Origin: Christensenella massiliensis
Lineage (GTDB): Bacteria > Bacillota > Clostridia > Christensenellales > Christensenellaceae
Assembly (NCBI GenBank): GCA_900155415.1
Contig: LT700187.1
Location: 62,001-126,000 of the forward strand
Direction: 5' to 3'
Length of the DNA stretch: 64,000 bases
Under the pieces are notes generated by a model. That model did no database searches. It saw only the letters and a list, made by a program, of their open reading frames with translations, and was not told the DNA's origin. Below are positions 9,088 to 17,955 of this stretch, piece after piece (the first letter of the stretch is position 1; each line of letters opens with the position of its first letter). A program made the position numbers and the translations under genes.

Positions 9088-9678
9088 TTATTCGGTGCTC
9101 CAACCTCCGCCGCCGTCGTGCAGCGCATGGTATTTCATGTGTTCGTAAAGCTCGCTGTCCGGCACCATCTCGCCGCACACATTACATTTCGCGCCGGGCG
9201 GCGGCGTTGGCTGCGGAGTGGGAACGGGCGTTGGCTCCGGGGTTGGCGCAGACGTTGGAGCCGGAGTCTCTGCGGATGTAGGTGCGGAGACCTGTTCCTG
9301 TTCCTGCGCTGCTTCCTGTTTTGGCTGCACCAGCTCCGCGCTCGGTTCCTGCGGCACATGGCTTTCAGCGCGCGTTTCCGCATGGCCGGGACTTTCCTGC
9401 GCCTTGTTTTCGTTTTTATCCTGCGGCTGCCGCGTCCCGGACGGCTTTGACGTTTCCGTTGCTTTCGCTTCCTTTGCGGGAGCCCCGCTTTCAGCAGGCG
9501 AAACGGAGGGGAGCGCGGATGGCTTGACAGACGGCGGCGCGGCTGTTTCCATCGTTTGCACGCTTGCCGTTTCCTGCGCCTGCGGTTGCGCCGCGTCTGG
9601 CGCAAAGCACCCTGTAAAGAGCAGCGCACCGAGCAGGGCGGACGATGCGGCGGTTATGATGATCTTCTTTTGGTTCAT
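9088..9678 (-). CDS. Lipoprotein with C-terminal C2H2-like zinc motif
   Basis: A 196-residue exported lipoprotein. A hydrophobic signal ends in the lipobox LFTGC (Cys24). A long linker rich in Pro, Thr, Glu and Ala includes the repeated pattern PTPEPTPVPTPQPTPP. The last 35 residues hold CNVCGEMVPDSELYEHMKYH, a compact CxxC...HxxxH zinc-finger-like motif, unusual for a protein outside the membrane. GGAGAGATATATCT precedes the ATG at 9678. Its place beside the VaFE and sortase genes suggests a role at the donor surface. The function is unknown. Confidence 0.75.
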   Translation of the reverse strand: MNQKKIIITAASSALLGALLFTGCFAPDAAQPQAQETASVQTMETAAPPSVKPSALPSVSPAESGAPAKEAKATETSKPSGTRQPQDKNENKAQESPGHAETRAESHVPQEPSAELVQPKQEAAQEQEQVSAPTSAETPAPTSAPTPEPTPVPTPQPTPPPGAKCNVCGEMVPDSELYEHMKYHALHDGGGGWSTE

Positions 9679-9770
9679 AGATATATCTCTCCTTTTGCTT
9701 TTCCTAATACTATTATACCGCCCGCACACCCTGTAATCCATGTTGTCGCCGCCGATCCGATCTTGTCCCG

Positions 9771-10730
9771 CTACCGCTCTTGCTGCGGTTCCGGCGCGGT
9801 TTTCTGCGCATACGGCTGAAGCTCATACGGCTTGCGTCCGCTTTTGGGGCGGATACAATCGATACACCCTGCGGCGTAAATGGCGTTTTTTGTAAGCTGA
9901 CGCTGCCACGCGTTCTGGCTGGGAGCCCATTTGAAACCGTTTTGTTTGAGTTCCTTGCGCTGCCCGTCTGTGGGTTTTTCGTCAAAGAACAGTTGCAACC
10001 GGTTTTCCTCTACGTTCGCCTCGGCCCGGCCTCCCTCGAAATCCCATCCGGTAAAGTCCGGCCTGCTTTGAAGCTCCTCGATTCGCTGACGCACCCGCCG
10101 CATATTCTGGTTATTGTTGGAAAGAAGATACGCCGGATATGGCACGGGTTCTTTCCTCCAGTCGTTTTCCATAGACGCTTTGAGGTTTTCTGTCTGCTCT
10201 GCGTCCAGATGGGGGCAGCCGTCCAGTGTCTTATGTTTGCGGTAATATGCGTTGACGGATTTCATCAATCGCTGCGTTTCTTCCATGCTGTCCAGCTTTT
10301 TTTGCAGCTTTTCCACGGCCTGCCTGTCGTCCGCGCTGATCCCGCCCATGCCGGTTGACCGTATCTTGTCTAAAATCCCTTGAATGTCCATATATTCGCC
10401 CATGTTTCTGTCGCGGGCGAGGTTTTGTTTTTCCTTTTGCCGCACGGGAAAATTCGAGCCGCCCGCAATCAGGATCGAGGGAACGCGCGCGTCTATGGCG
10501 CTGCGTTCATTGAAATTCTCCGCCAGCCTGCGCGCGTACCTGTCCAAAAGGCGGTCTATTTTTTCGTGATACATGGGATCGACGCGCTGCTTCTGCCGCT
10601 CCGCAAGGGCCGCCGCTTTCTCTATCATTGCCCGGTATTCCGCCGTTGCCGAACCCGGCGTATAGTCAGAAAAGCTGTTCGCCTGTTTTGCCCGGCGAGC
10701 CGCTTCCTCATCGATTGGATAATATTTCAT
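9771..10730 (-). CDS. Conserved ICE protein with LPD-like C-terminal domain
   Basis: A 319-residue cytoplasmic protein. The N-terminal two thirds are charged and helical. A C-terminal module (RLQLFFDEKPTDGQRKELKQNGFKWAPSQNAWQRQLTKNA) resembles the small domain found repeatedly in large polyvalent mobile-element proteins next to methylase or helicase modules. I know no enzymatic activity for it. The ATG at 10730 is favoured by GGAGGACACGGTA; the frame is open to 10835 across a dispersed palindrome. Confidence 0.7.
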   Translation of the reverse strand: MKYYPIDEEAARRAKQANSFSDYTPGSATAEYRAMIEKAAALAERQKQRVDPMYHEKIDRLLDRYARRLAENFNERSAIDARVPSILIAGGSNFPVRQKEKQNLARDRNMGEYMDIQGILDKIRSTGMGGISADDRQAVEKLQKKLDSMEETQRLMKSVNAYYRKHKTLDGCPHLDAEQTENLKASMENDWRKEPVPYPAYLLSNNNQNMRRVRQRIEELQSRPDFTGWDFEGGRAEANVEENRLQLFFDEKPTDGQRKELKQNGFKWAPSQNAWQRQLTKNAIYAAGCIDCIRPKSGRKPYELQPYAQKTAPEPQQER

Positions 10731-10768
10731 TACCGTGTCCTCCATAAGTTTGGTATATGTCATATCAC

Positions 10769-10789
10769 TTCGGGCCATTTTGGCCCGAA
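10769..10789. repeat. 21-bp dispersed palindrome, copy 4
   Basis: TTCGGGCCAT, central T, TTGGCCCGAA; one mismatch next to the centre. It lies 38 bp upstream of the preceding gene's start codon, in the leader between two minus-strand genes. Confidence 0.85.
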
Positions 10790-10906
10790 ATACCCTGGTG
10801 TTGAAAAATATCTGCCTAAAATAGGGGCAGGCCATACCGTTATATTGCCTGCATCGTTTCGCGCCCTGAAACGTCCGTTGTTATGCGGTTTTTTCGTCGG
10901 TATTTT

Positions 10907-11263
10907 TCAACATTTATCCCGCATTTTCCGCATATATTCCCGTTGCCGCACCCTCTGCGCCATTTTGGCGCAGCGCACGCAGCAATACCTCCGCTTGCCA
11001 TGCCCGGCAAACTCCTGTCCGCATACCGCGCAGCGGCGCAGGGACATATCCCCGCCGAGCAGGGCGGCCATGAGCGCGGGATCGAGCGGCAGAACGGCGC
11101 GTACAAAATACAGGCAGTACGAGCCCGTCCACCATTTATGGAACATATAACAGTTGGAGGCAAGCGGGATGCAGCCATCTTCCCGGTCATAGTTGGCGCA
11201 CTCGCGCGCCACAAGCGCGCGGATCGCCGCCCGTTCCCAGCGTGTCAGTTCGCGGCTATCCAT
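10907..11263 (-). CDS. Small Cys-rich mobile-element protein (ICE A copy)
   Basis: A 118-residue protein with an N-terminal ECANYDREDGCIPL segment and a C-terminal treble-clef-like zinc motif RRCAVCGQEFAGHGKRRYCCVRCA followed by a basic tail. Homologues lie in E2 (47,530) and ICE B (62,506), so the family is a common accessory of this element group. It probably binds nucleic acid through zinc; that is inference. The upstream 51-codon gene ends just inside its first codons. Confidence 0.75.
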   Translation of the reverse strand: MDSRELTRWERAAIRALVARECANYDREDGCIPLASNCYMFHKWWTGSYCLYFVRAVLPLDPALMAALLGGDMSLRRCAVCGQEFAGHGKRRYCCVRCAKMAQRVRQREYMRKMRDKC

Positions 11264-11411
11264 TGTCCGGCCTTTCGGCCCGCGCGGCAGGTTTTCGCCG
11301 CCTGTTCCTGCGGTCTGACGGCTGCTTTTTCTTTATATGTATCTGCGCGGAACGCGGGGGACGCGGTACCTGCTTCATCATTTTTTCATAGGGGCTGTCG
11401 GTGAAATTCAT
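11256..11411 (-). CDS. Conserved 51-residue ICE protein
   Basis: The frame starts MNFTDSPYEKMMKQVPRPP and ends in a strongly basic tail. Its ATG overlaps the stop of the DUF4366 gene (ATGA), and its own end overlaps the next gene by 8 bp, so it is part of a coupled operon. The MNFTDSPYEKMMK opening looks like a short protein often seen at this place in related elements. Function unknown. Confidence 0.6.
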   Translation of the reverse strand: MNFTDSPYEKMMKQVPRPPRSAQIHIKKKQPSDRRNRRRKPAARAERPDNG

Positions 11412-12133
11412 TCGTTTTCCTCCTCATCTTCGCCGTCCGTTTCGTCCTCATCCCACGGTGGGGCGTCGTCCGGTTCTTCGCCGTACTCCTCATAATCCTG
11501 CTCATATGGCTCCTGCTCCGGCAAGCTGTCCGCTTCGTATTCGTCCTGTGTTTCCGTCGCCTCCCTGCGTTTGCGGTACACCTTGAAATACCATGCGCCT
11601 ATGCCAAAGGCTGCTGCGGCTGCAAGAACAACGATCAGGTTGACCGGGACGCCGCTTTGTTCCTCCGCAGCTTCCTGTTCCGCCTGCGGTTCCTGCGGGG
11701 CGGGGGGCTGCGTTTCCGCTTCCAACGCCGTGGCTTCTGTTTCCGCTATGCTTTCGCCTGACTTTTCCGCAAGCGCAAGCAGGTCTTTTTCCGTAACCGC
11801 GTCGAGGAAATATACATTCTCCGTTTGGCGGGAGCGGTCTATGACGAGGTAAAAAACATTGTTTTCCGGCGTTGTAATGGTGTAAAACTCGCGCCCGTCC
11901 TCCTCCGTCGCGGTCTCGATCACCGTTCCCGTCCCGACAGGGGGAGCCGCCATACCGCTTTCCGGTGTTTCCGCAGCTTCCGCGCTGTCAGGCGCGGCCG
12001 TGGGTTCCTCCGTGGTCGCGATGGCCGGGGTATGGGGCTCTTTCGGTTCTTCCACCGCAAACGCCACGGTGCATAGCAGACTCATAGATAAAGCAAAGGC
12101 GGCGCAAATGGCCGCCGCTCTGGATTTTTTCAT
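11408..12133 (-). CDS. DUF4366 membrane protein of the transfer apparatus (ICE A)
   Basis: A 241-residue envelope protein: signal peptide (1-26, ending AFA), a Glu/Pro-rich spacer, a conserved DUF4366 core (REFYTITTPENNVFYLVIDRS...NVYFLDAVTEKDLLALAE), another acidic linker, one membrane helix (VPVNLIVVLAAAAAFGIGAWYF) and an extremely acidic cytoplasmic tail. It follows DUF4315 with overlapping stop and start, the same order as in ICE B (59,432-60,437). The family is tied to Tn1549-like type IV secretion; its role is unknown. Confidence 0.85.
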   Translation of the reverse strand: MKKSRAAAICAAFALSMSLLCTVAFAVEEPKEPHTPAIATTEEPTAAPDSAEAAETPESGMAAPPVGTGTVIETATEEDGREFYTITTPENNVFYLVIDRSRQTENVYFLDAVTEKDLLALAEKSGESIAETEATALEAETQPPAPQEPQAEQEAAEEQSGVPVNLIVVLAAAAAFGIGAWYFKVYRKRREATETQDEYEADSLPEQEPYEQDYEEYGEEPDDAPPWDEDETDGEDEEENE

Positions 12134-12372
12134 TCCTCACTGTCCTCCTTTTTTTGTGCGGTCGTGTTCGGGCCAAATTGGCCCGAAGCTGCTTTCAGCA
12201 TATCTGCAAGCTCGGTCAGGGAAATATCCATGCCGCGCACTGCGCTGATGATCTCGGTATTCTCAAGCTCGGTTTTCTGTTTTTCCAAATCCCGGAGCCG
12301 CGCCTGCAAAGCGCCGATCTTGTCCCTTGTTTTCTCCATTTCTTTCGTTACGCGCTGTATTTTGGGGTTCAA
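12130..12372 (-). CDS. DUF4315 coiled-coil protein (ICE A)
   Basis: An 80-residue protein with an N-terminal coiled coil (IQRVTKEMEKTRDKIGALQARLRDLEKQKTELEN), typical of the family. The start is TTG at 12372, placed by GGAGGAAACGGA; no ATG is suitably placed. The C terminus reads GQFGPNTTAQKK, because a copy of the 21-bp palindrome lies in the last codons. It is coupled to DUF4366 downstream. Confidence 0.8.
   Translation of the reverse strand: MNPKIQRVTKEMEKTRDKIGALQARLRDLEKQKTELENTEIISAVRGMDISLTELADMLKAASGQFGPNTTAQKKEDSEE
12167..12187. repeat. 21-bp dispersed palindrome, copy 5 (inside DUF4315 gene)
   Basis: Perfect 10-bp arms around a central A, within the 3' codons of the DUF4315 gene. 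The reading frame passes through without a stop. Confidence 0.9.
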
Positions 12373-12386
12373 TCCGTTTCCTCCTT

Positions 12387-14741
12387 TCAGTTCAGTCGTC
12401 CAAAGCTGTAAAAGTGTTTCTGCCAGTATGGCGTGCGGAATGATGAATACTGCACGGGTTTTCCCGCGTGGAGCATGGTATCTCCGCCCACATAAAACGC
12501 GACGTGCGTCACGGGGTTTGGGGTTGAGTATGTCCCGGTAAAGAAAATGAGGTCGCCGGGCTTCGCTTCGCTGGGCGGGACAGGTGTGCACATATTGTAT
12601 AGTCCCTGCGCGTTGGTGCGTCCCATGCTTTTAACACCGCTATGGTTCAGCACATAGCACACGAAACCCGAACAGTCAAAGCTGTTTGGCCCGGAAGCGC
12701 CGAACACATACGGTTTTCCCAAATGCTTTTCTCCTTCCGCGATCAGCGCGGCATAGCTGCCATCGCCCATAGCCGTTCCCGGATCGCCGTAGGCAGGCCC
12801 CGTGCCGTAGTCGTTGGTGACAGCAAAAAACAGGGGGTTCAGGTATTGCCCGTCCTTGAGGATTTCAAGGTGCAGGCTTGGGCCTGTCCGGGCGACCTGA
12901 TCCCCGGTCTTAACTTCCTGCCCCTCGCCCACAAACAGATGCGAACATCCGGCGTACTTGGAAGTAAGGGAACCGTCCTCGATCACAACGGCAAGCCCAT
13001 AACCCGGCGTTTCTCCGGCAAACGTGACCGTGCCGTCCTGTCCGGCAAGAATATCTGTGCCCTGCGGCATGGAAATATCTATGCCTTTGTGGTAATCCTT
13101 TGCGCCGTCCATAACGCGGCAGCCGTAATATGCCGTTACATACGGAAGCCAGTTTTTCTCTCCAAACGGGCTGTGCAGGTACTGGCGGCTGCCTTTGGTA
13201 GCCATCAGCACGTTATACCGCCCGCGCTGCTCCTCGTCCATACGGAAATATATCCCGCCGGTAAAGGAACGCGCGGTGAGCGTTACCTCCAATATGCGGT
13301 ATTCGCGCGTTTCCGTTATGGTAAGGGTATTGCTGTTTCCTTCGGACAGGTACATGGCATGGGATTGCCGTCCCCATGCAAGCGCCTGCGCGTGGGTGTT
13401 GAAATATATGTCGATGTCCGAATTGTTGGCGTTCAGGTTTCCCGTATCTTCCACGGTGTACCTTGTGCCGTTGATGATGACATGTGTTCCCATCGGCACG
13501 ATGGGGTTCTTCGCGTCCACGGCTATCGTGTGTCCCGCCGTTGGCATTGCGCCGCTCGCCGTCGGGCCTCCGGCCCATTTGCCGTTGCATACGGCGCAGT
13601 TGCAGTACGCGGTCGTCCGTACCTGTCCGATCAATTCTCCCGCCTGTACCGTGCGCGTTTCCGTCCGGGTTTCCACCGTTTCATTTGTTGTGAGGGTATA
13701 TTGCTCCTCAAATATGCTGCGCAGCGCGTTCTCGACTTCCGCATAGGTAAAGTCCCCATACACGGCCGTTAAAAACGCCATGAGCTCATACGGGTTATGC
13801 CCGATGTCATCCACGTCATACCTGTATTCGTCATAACCGGGGTAGGCGTTTTCCATGTTTTGCAGGGTAAGCTGTAAATCTGTTTCCCACTCCGTATAGG
13901 CAAGTTCGGCCCTGTCGATCTCCGCGTCGGTGGCAAGGTAGGACGAGGCAACTGCCGCGCCGGACAGGCTGCTACCCAGCGTTGCCGCGCCGCCCATGCC
14001 GGATAAAAGCAGCCCGGCTATAAGGAGCAGGAGCGCGAGGATCAGGGTAAGGATCGGGTGCCTAACGACAAAGTTTGCCGTCTTTTCCGTCGTGACTGCC
14101 GTCTTTTGCGCTGTCCGAGCCGCTTGTGCTGCCTGACGGGCCTTTTTTTGCACGCGCCGTTTTTGTCGTTGCTTTTGCAAAAAGCGTTTGCCCTGCGCGG
14201 CGTTTCCGCCCGGTTGTGCCGTATCGCTTTTTCCCTGTATGCGCGCGCTTCGGGAAGAATGGGAGCGCAGGCGGTTTTTCAACAGCCGCGAGGTTTCGTT
14301 TGCGGCTCTTTCCCCGGCGATTCCTGTCCTGTGCGCGGCTTCCACGCCCACGTTTTCCCGTTCCGCTTCGCCGATCCGGCTGTGGAGCATAGATTTTACC
14401 CGCGCGCCCGCCATAGCTGCCGTGGACTTTGCCAGTCCTGCGCGTTTGGGCGGGCGGTTTTTTGTCCCGGCTTTCCTGTTCACCGCGCCTGCCTTTTTCG
14501 TATGCAGCGCGGAAGTATTGCTTTCCATACGCGCCTGATACCCGGACGAATCCGCGCCTTGATGCAGCCGTTCAGACGGCGGCTCCTGCGCGCTTTCCTG
14601 CCGGAATACCCGGTGCGGCTTTTTAGACTGCTTCGGGCCAACTTGGCCCGAAGTCCCATTTGAGGGCATAGAAAAAGCCAGTCGTTTAGGACTGGCTCTC
14701 TCGGGTTGATTTGAATCTGTATTTAATTGTTTTTGATTCAC
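12387..14741 (-). CDS. Three-domain cell-wall hydrolase (3D, M23, NlpC/P60) of ICE A
   Basis: A 784-residue peptidoglycan-opening enzyme of the conjugation channel. A basic cytoplasmic region of about 225 residues is followed by one membrane helix (HPILTLILALLLLIAGLLL) and a conserved [23 protein letters not shown] stretch. Then come a 3D-type domain (TAYCNCAVCNG...VDAKNPIVPMGTHV...VEDTGN), an M23 endopeptidase domain with HKGIDIS and LHLEI, and a C-terminal NlpC/P60 domain with FDCSGF and THVAFYVGG. The ICE B counterpart keeps only NlpC/P60. The start is GTG at 14741 after GGGAGGTAATAT. Codons 30-36 come from a dispersed palindrome, preceded by a terminator-like hairpin. Confidence 0.9.
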   Translation of the reverse strand: MNQKQLNTDSNQPERASPKRLAFSMPSNGTSGQVGPKQSKKPHRVFRQESAQEPPSERLHQGADSSGYQARMESNTSALHTKKAGAVNRKAGTKNRPPKRAGLAKSTAAMAGARVKSMLHSRIGEAERENVGVEAAHRTGIAGERAANETSRLLKNRLRSHSSRSARIQGKSDTAQPGGNAAQGKRFLQKQRQKRRVQKKARQAAQAARTAQKTAVTTEKTANFVVRHPILTLILALLLLIAGLLLSGMGGAATLGSSLSGAAVASSYLATDAEIDRAELAYTEWETDLQLTLQNMENAYPGYDEYRYDVDDIGHNPYELMAFLTAVYGDFTYAEVENALRSIFEEQYTLTTNETVETRTETRTVQAGELIGQVRTTAYCNCAVCNGKWAGGPTASGAMPTAGHTIAVDAKNPIVPMGTHVIINGTRYTVEDTGNLNANNSDIDIYFNTHAQALAWGRQSHAMYLSEGNSNTLTITETREYRILEVTLTARSFTGGIYFRMDEEQRGRYNVLMATKGSRQYLHSPFGEKNWLPYVTAYYGCRVMDGAKDYHKGIDISMPQGTDILAGQDGTVTFAGETPGYGLAVVIEDGSLTSKYAGCSHLFVGEGQEVKTGDQVARTGPSLHLEILKDGQYLNPLFFAVTNDYGTGPAYGDPGTAMGDGSYAALIAEGEKHLGKPYVFGASGPNSFDCSGFVCYVLNHSGVKSMGRTNAQGLYNMCTPVPPSEAKPGDLIFFTGTYSTPNPVTHVAFYVGGDTMLHAGKPVQYSSFRTPYWQKHFYSFGRLN
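14632..14652. repeat. 21-bp dispersed palindrome, copy 6 (inside hydrolase gene)
   Basis: Perfect arms around a central C in the 5' coding region of the wall hydrolase; translated there as part of SGQVGPK. Confidence 0.9.
14672..14697 (-). terminator. Terminator-like hairpin inside the 5' end of the hydrolase gene
   Basis: AGCCAGTC and GACTGGCT (8-bp perfect stem, 6-nt loop) are followed on the minus strand by five T. It sits 15-23 codons after the GTG start, so it could attenuate transcription unless ribosomes cover it. Confidence 0.5.
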
Positions 14742-14789
14742 ATATTACCTCCCGGAAAGTGAAAAACCTCCATAGTGGGCGGGTTACAA

Positions 14790-15545
14790 CTAATGCTTGA
14801 TAATCAGCACTTTAATATTCCCCATACTTTCAATATCTCTTCTAAATTCTTCTTCGTTTTGAATACAGCCTAAGTCATATACAATAAATAATTGTCTCTC
14901 ATATTGCTTGCTGTACGCAGTTATATCAGCATTTATTTCTTCAATAATTTTTGATTTTTTCCCATCTCGCAACAATTTCACTTCAATACATAGTTTGAGT
15001 TTTGGAATAATGAAATCCGGTATGTATTCTTTACCCGAAAACTTGAATTTACCCGTTTCTCTGTCGTAATCCGTTCCTTTTCCCAATCCGCGGCCTAATA
15101 ACAGCACTTCAATAACATCTTGAATCTCCATTTCCTTTTCAGGTTTGTTGTGAACAGCAGATCTAAGACGTGATCCAAAAAAGCTCTCCAGATTGTCAAA
15201 TTCGTCATCAACGAAGTCCAAAGTTCCTTCCAAAGTAGCATGGAGCATTTTAGCAGCAATCAATACTTGCTCAAAGATTCTTTTCTGCTCTCCCCAAAGA
15301 GTATCCGTGTATCCTTTCATTTCATCTGTCTTAAAAGTGTAGAACATACTTGCTACTTTAGTCTTTTGGCGGACTTTTTCAGCAAAATCATTATACATGC
15401 AAGCCATATCTCTATAAGCGACATATCGAGAGTGCTCTGCCATTTCTTTATTATTAAGAACCTCTTGCATGGTATCAATAAATGCTCTGATCTGATTTAA
15501 TAGGACTTTCAGTTCGCGTGTTTCATCCAAAGATTGCTTTCCCAT
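14790..15545 (-). CDS. PD-(D/E)XK nuclease-like cargo protein
   Basis: A 251-residue protein. The N-terminal half is helical. The C-terminal half has the nuclease-fold pattern: Asp in YIPDFIIPK, then CIEVKLL (the E-x-K motif), then a helix and the strand QLFIVYDLGC. This resembles PD-(D/E)XK restriction-type endonucleases; the target is unknown. It is AT-rich against its neighbours and sits between the wall-hydrolase and virB4 genes, which are near each other in ICE B apart from a methylase. GAGGTGAT precedes the ATG at 15545. It is likely acquired cargo, possibly defence. Confidence 0.7.
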   Translation of the reverse strand: MGKQSLDETRELKVLLNQIRAFIDTMQEVLNNKEMAEHSRYVAYRDMACMYNDFAEKVRQKTKVASMFYTFKTDEMKGYTDTLWGEQKRIFEQVLIAAKMLHATLEGTLDFVDDEFDNLESFFGSRLRSAVHNKPEKEMEIQDVIEVLLLGRGLGKGTDYDRETGKFKFSGKEYIPDFIIPKLKLCIEVKLLRDGKKSKIIEEINADITAYSKQYERQLFIVYDLGCIQNEEEFRRDIESMGNIKVLIIKH

Positions 15546-15600
15546 AAATATCACCTCATTATAATAATATCATATCTTATTCCCAAAAAGGTAAAATGGT

Positions 15601-17955
15601 TTATTTTGCATTTGCTATATCATCCGGGCGCGTCGTGAGCAAATCGTAAATCTCCCCGTGCGGGAAGCGGTCAACAAACGGGATGGTGACGTCCCCAAAG
15701 AACAGCAGGCCCTCGCCGGACTGGCTGTGCGTGATGTAGGATAACTGGTACTCGGAGATATTAAGCTGTTTGGCAAGGATCGCCCGGTCGCCCTGTGCCT
15801 GTGCAAGCAGCACCATGAAATCCGTGTTTTCCAAAATGTTCTCGATCTCGCGGCTAGTAAACAGGTCTTTCACGTTCTGCGTGAGGGCTGACGGTACGCA
15901 GCCCTTTTTCCGCAGCATCTTCCAGATTCGTACAAAATACGAAGCGGAAAGACTGTCTTGCAGCAGAACGTGGAACTCGTCGAAATAACACCACGTTGCG
16001 ATCCCCGCCGCAAAATTGGCGCTCGTCGCCGTCTGCACAAATTCGTTGGTGATGTGCATGGCGATCTTGCGCAGGCCCTCTCCCAGCTTTTTCAGGACGA
16101 TGCACACCACGCGGTTATTCAGGTTGACGTTCGTATGGTGGTTGAACAGGTTGAGCGATCCCGTGCAGTAAAGCTCCAGCGCCGTTGCGATGCGCTTTGC
16201 CTCCGGCTCCGGCTGCTCTCCCAAAAGCCGGTACAGGTCTTGGAGCAGGGGCATTTCCGTTGTTTCCGGGCGCAGCACCACATCCCGGTAAACAGTGCGC
16301 ACACAACGGTCAATGACCGTTTTTTCAATGGGCTGCAAGCCGTCCCGCCCGCCGACGATAAGCTCGCACAGGGATAACAAAAAGTCCGCTTTCAGCGAAA
16401 GCGGGCTTTCCTCGTCCGTAAGATTCATTTGCATGTCCATTGGGTTGATATAATGCGTACTGTCCGGGGCAAGCTCTATGACCTGTCCGCCCAGCCGCCG
16501 TATCAGCGGCGCGTATTCACCCATTGGATCGACCACAATGATCCTGTCCTTTGTGGCAAGAAATACGTTGATGAGCTCGCGCTTCGCGGCAAAGCTCTTG
16601 CCGCTCCCCGTGGAACCGAGATACAGGCCGTTTGCGGATTTCAGTTTTTTCCTGTCCGCCATGATAATATTGTGGGAAAGCGCGTTCATGCCATAGTAGA
16701 CGGACGGGCCGCCCATGCGGAGCTCTTGCGTGAGAAAAGGAACGAAAATCCCCGTGCTGCTCGTCGTCATGCCGCGCTCGATCTCGATCCCGTTCCAGCC
16801 GAGGGGCAGACTGCTCATAAAGCCCTGCTCCTGTTGATAATCCAGCCGCTTCAAAAAGCAGTTATATTTCTGCGTAACGCCGGACAGCGTAAAAATATCG
16901 TTCTCAAGCTGCTGCCGTGTGGGTGCGGTGTTCACCACAAGGAACGTGAGCAAAAACATCCGCTCGTTGCGGCTTTGCAGGTCTGTCAAAAGCTCCGCCG
17001 CGTCCTTTGAAAACAGCACAAGGTCAGGCGGCAGGATGTCCATATCGTAGCCGGAACGCGCCGCTTTTTTCTGCTCGTCCATTTTCATGCGGGCAATATC
17101 CGTCAGCTTCCTTTTAACCATTTTGATCGCCTTTGACTGGTCTATCGCGCGGACATGCAGGGTAACGGACATTTCCGCGTCGGTCTCCAGCATCTCCGTG
17201 AGCAGCTTGTCCGAAAGCTCGGAAGCCATGATCTGCATATATGAGGCTGCGCCCCATGCCGCGCCCACGCGGAACGTCCGGCCCTGCCGGAAATCCATGG
17301 AAGTGGGAGCGATAAAGTCTTTGGTGTTCATGCCTGTTTGCGGGATCATGTCCCACGAAAACAGGAACGGCTCGCGTTCGCCCGGATGAAGCTGCCCGTG
17401 CAGCGCGGCGAGGCGTTCCCGTCCGGTAAGCGGGCGGCATTTCACGCCCAAACGCTTGAAGTTCCCCATAATATCCGCTTCCACACGGTCAAGCCGCGTC
17501 CGCGCCGTTTTCAGGCTGTCCGCGTGGATACCAAAGGTAACATACTTTGAACGCATAATGCCGTTATTGCTTTTTGCCGCCTGCGTTTTCAGCATTTCCA
17601 CGAACTCATCCCGGATCGCGTCGCTGCCGTCCCTCTGCATGGGGACATTGACAATTCGCCTTTCCTCCGGGCGGGAGCGGCGGTTAATAAAGGACATCTG
17701 GAACGGCAGGGAGCTGTCAAAATAATTAAGGAACGCGCAATATCCGTCAAAAATGGCGGCTTGGTCGTCCCGCGACGCTACCGAATAATTGATGTCCTCA
17801 TACGCTATGCTTTTCGTGTAATAATCTCCATCCACTCGGCAAACGCCGTCCCGCAGCATTTCGCGGTACGGTATGCTCTCCTGCGCGGATAAGGCGCGCT
17901 TATCCCTTTTTACGGCAGGGCGCTTGTTTCCTGTGGACGTGCTTTTTTGTGCCAA
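15601..17955 (-). CDS. virB4: VirB4-like type IV secretion ATPase (ICE A)
   Basis: A 784-residue ATPase that powers the transfer channel at the inner face of the membrane. Walker A is GSTGSGKS, followed by RIIVVDPMGEY; the C-terminal half carries the VirB4/TraC motifs WCYFDEFHVLL and PSALTQNVKDLF. It starts with TTG at 17955 behind GGAGGAAAAAGAGA, inside the last 56 bp of prgI, an overlap repeated in ICE B. It closely parallels the protein at 53,373 (shared [16 protein letters not shown] and DRFPHGE/DRFPQDT segments). Confidence 0.95.
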   Translation of the reverse strand: MAQKSTSTGNKRPAVKRDKRALSAQESIPYREMLRDGVCRVDGDYYTKSIAYEDINYSVASRDDQAAIFDGYCAFLNYFDSSLPFQMSFINRRSRPEERRIVNVPMQRDGSDAIRDEFVEMLKTQAAKSNNGIMRSKYVTFGIHADSLKTARTRLDRVEADIMGNFKRLGVKCRPLTGRERLAALHGQLHPGEREPFLFSWDMIPQTGMNTKDFIAPTSMDFRQGRTFRVGAAWGAASYMQIMASELSDKLLTEMLETDAEMSVTLHVRAIDQSKAIKMVKRKLTDIARMKMDEQKKAARSGYDMDILPPDLVLFSKDAAELLTDLQSRNERMFLLTFLVVNTAPTRQQLENDIFTLSGVTQKYNCFLKRLDYQQEQGFMSSLPLGWNGIEIERGMTTSSTGIFVPFLTQELRMGGPSVYYGMNALSHNIIMADRKKLKSANGLYLGSTGSGKSFAAKRELINVFLATKDRIIVVDPMGEYAPLIRRLGGQVIELAPDSTHYINPMDMQMNLTDEESPLSLKADFLLSLCELIVGGRDGLQPIEKTVIDRCVRTVYRDVVLRPETTEMPLLQDLYRLLGEQPEPEAKRIATALELYCTGSLNLFNHHTNVNLNNRVVCIVLKKLGEGLRKIAMHITNEFVQTATSANFAAGIATWCYFDEFHVLLQDSLSASYFVRIWKMLRKKGCVPSALTQNVKDLFTSREIENILENTDFMVLLAQAQGDRAILAKQLNISEYQLSYITHSQSGEGLLFFGDVTIPFVDRFPHGEIYDLLTTRPDDIANAK

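Noticed and set aside
13563..13580. GGGCC-TCC-GGCCC inverted repeat resembling the dispersed palindrome
   Set aside because: It lacks the TTC/GAA ends and the TTGG centre, and lies in conserved codons of the 3D domain (WAGGPTAS).
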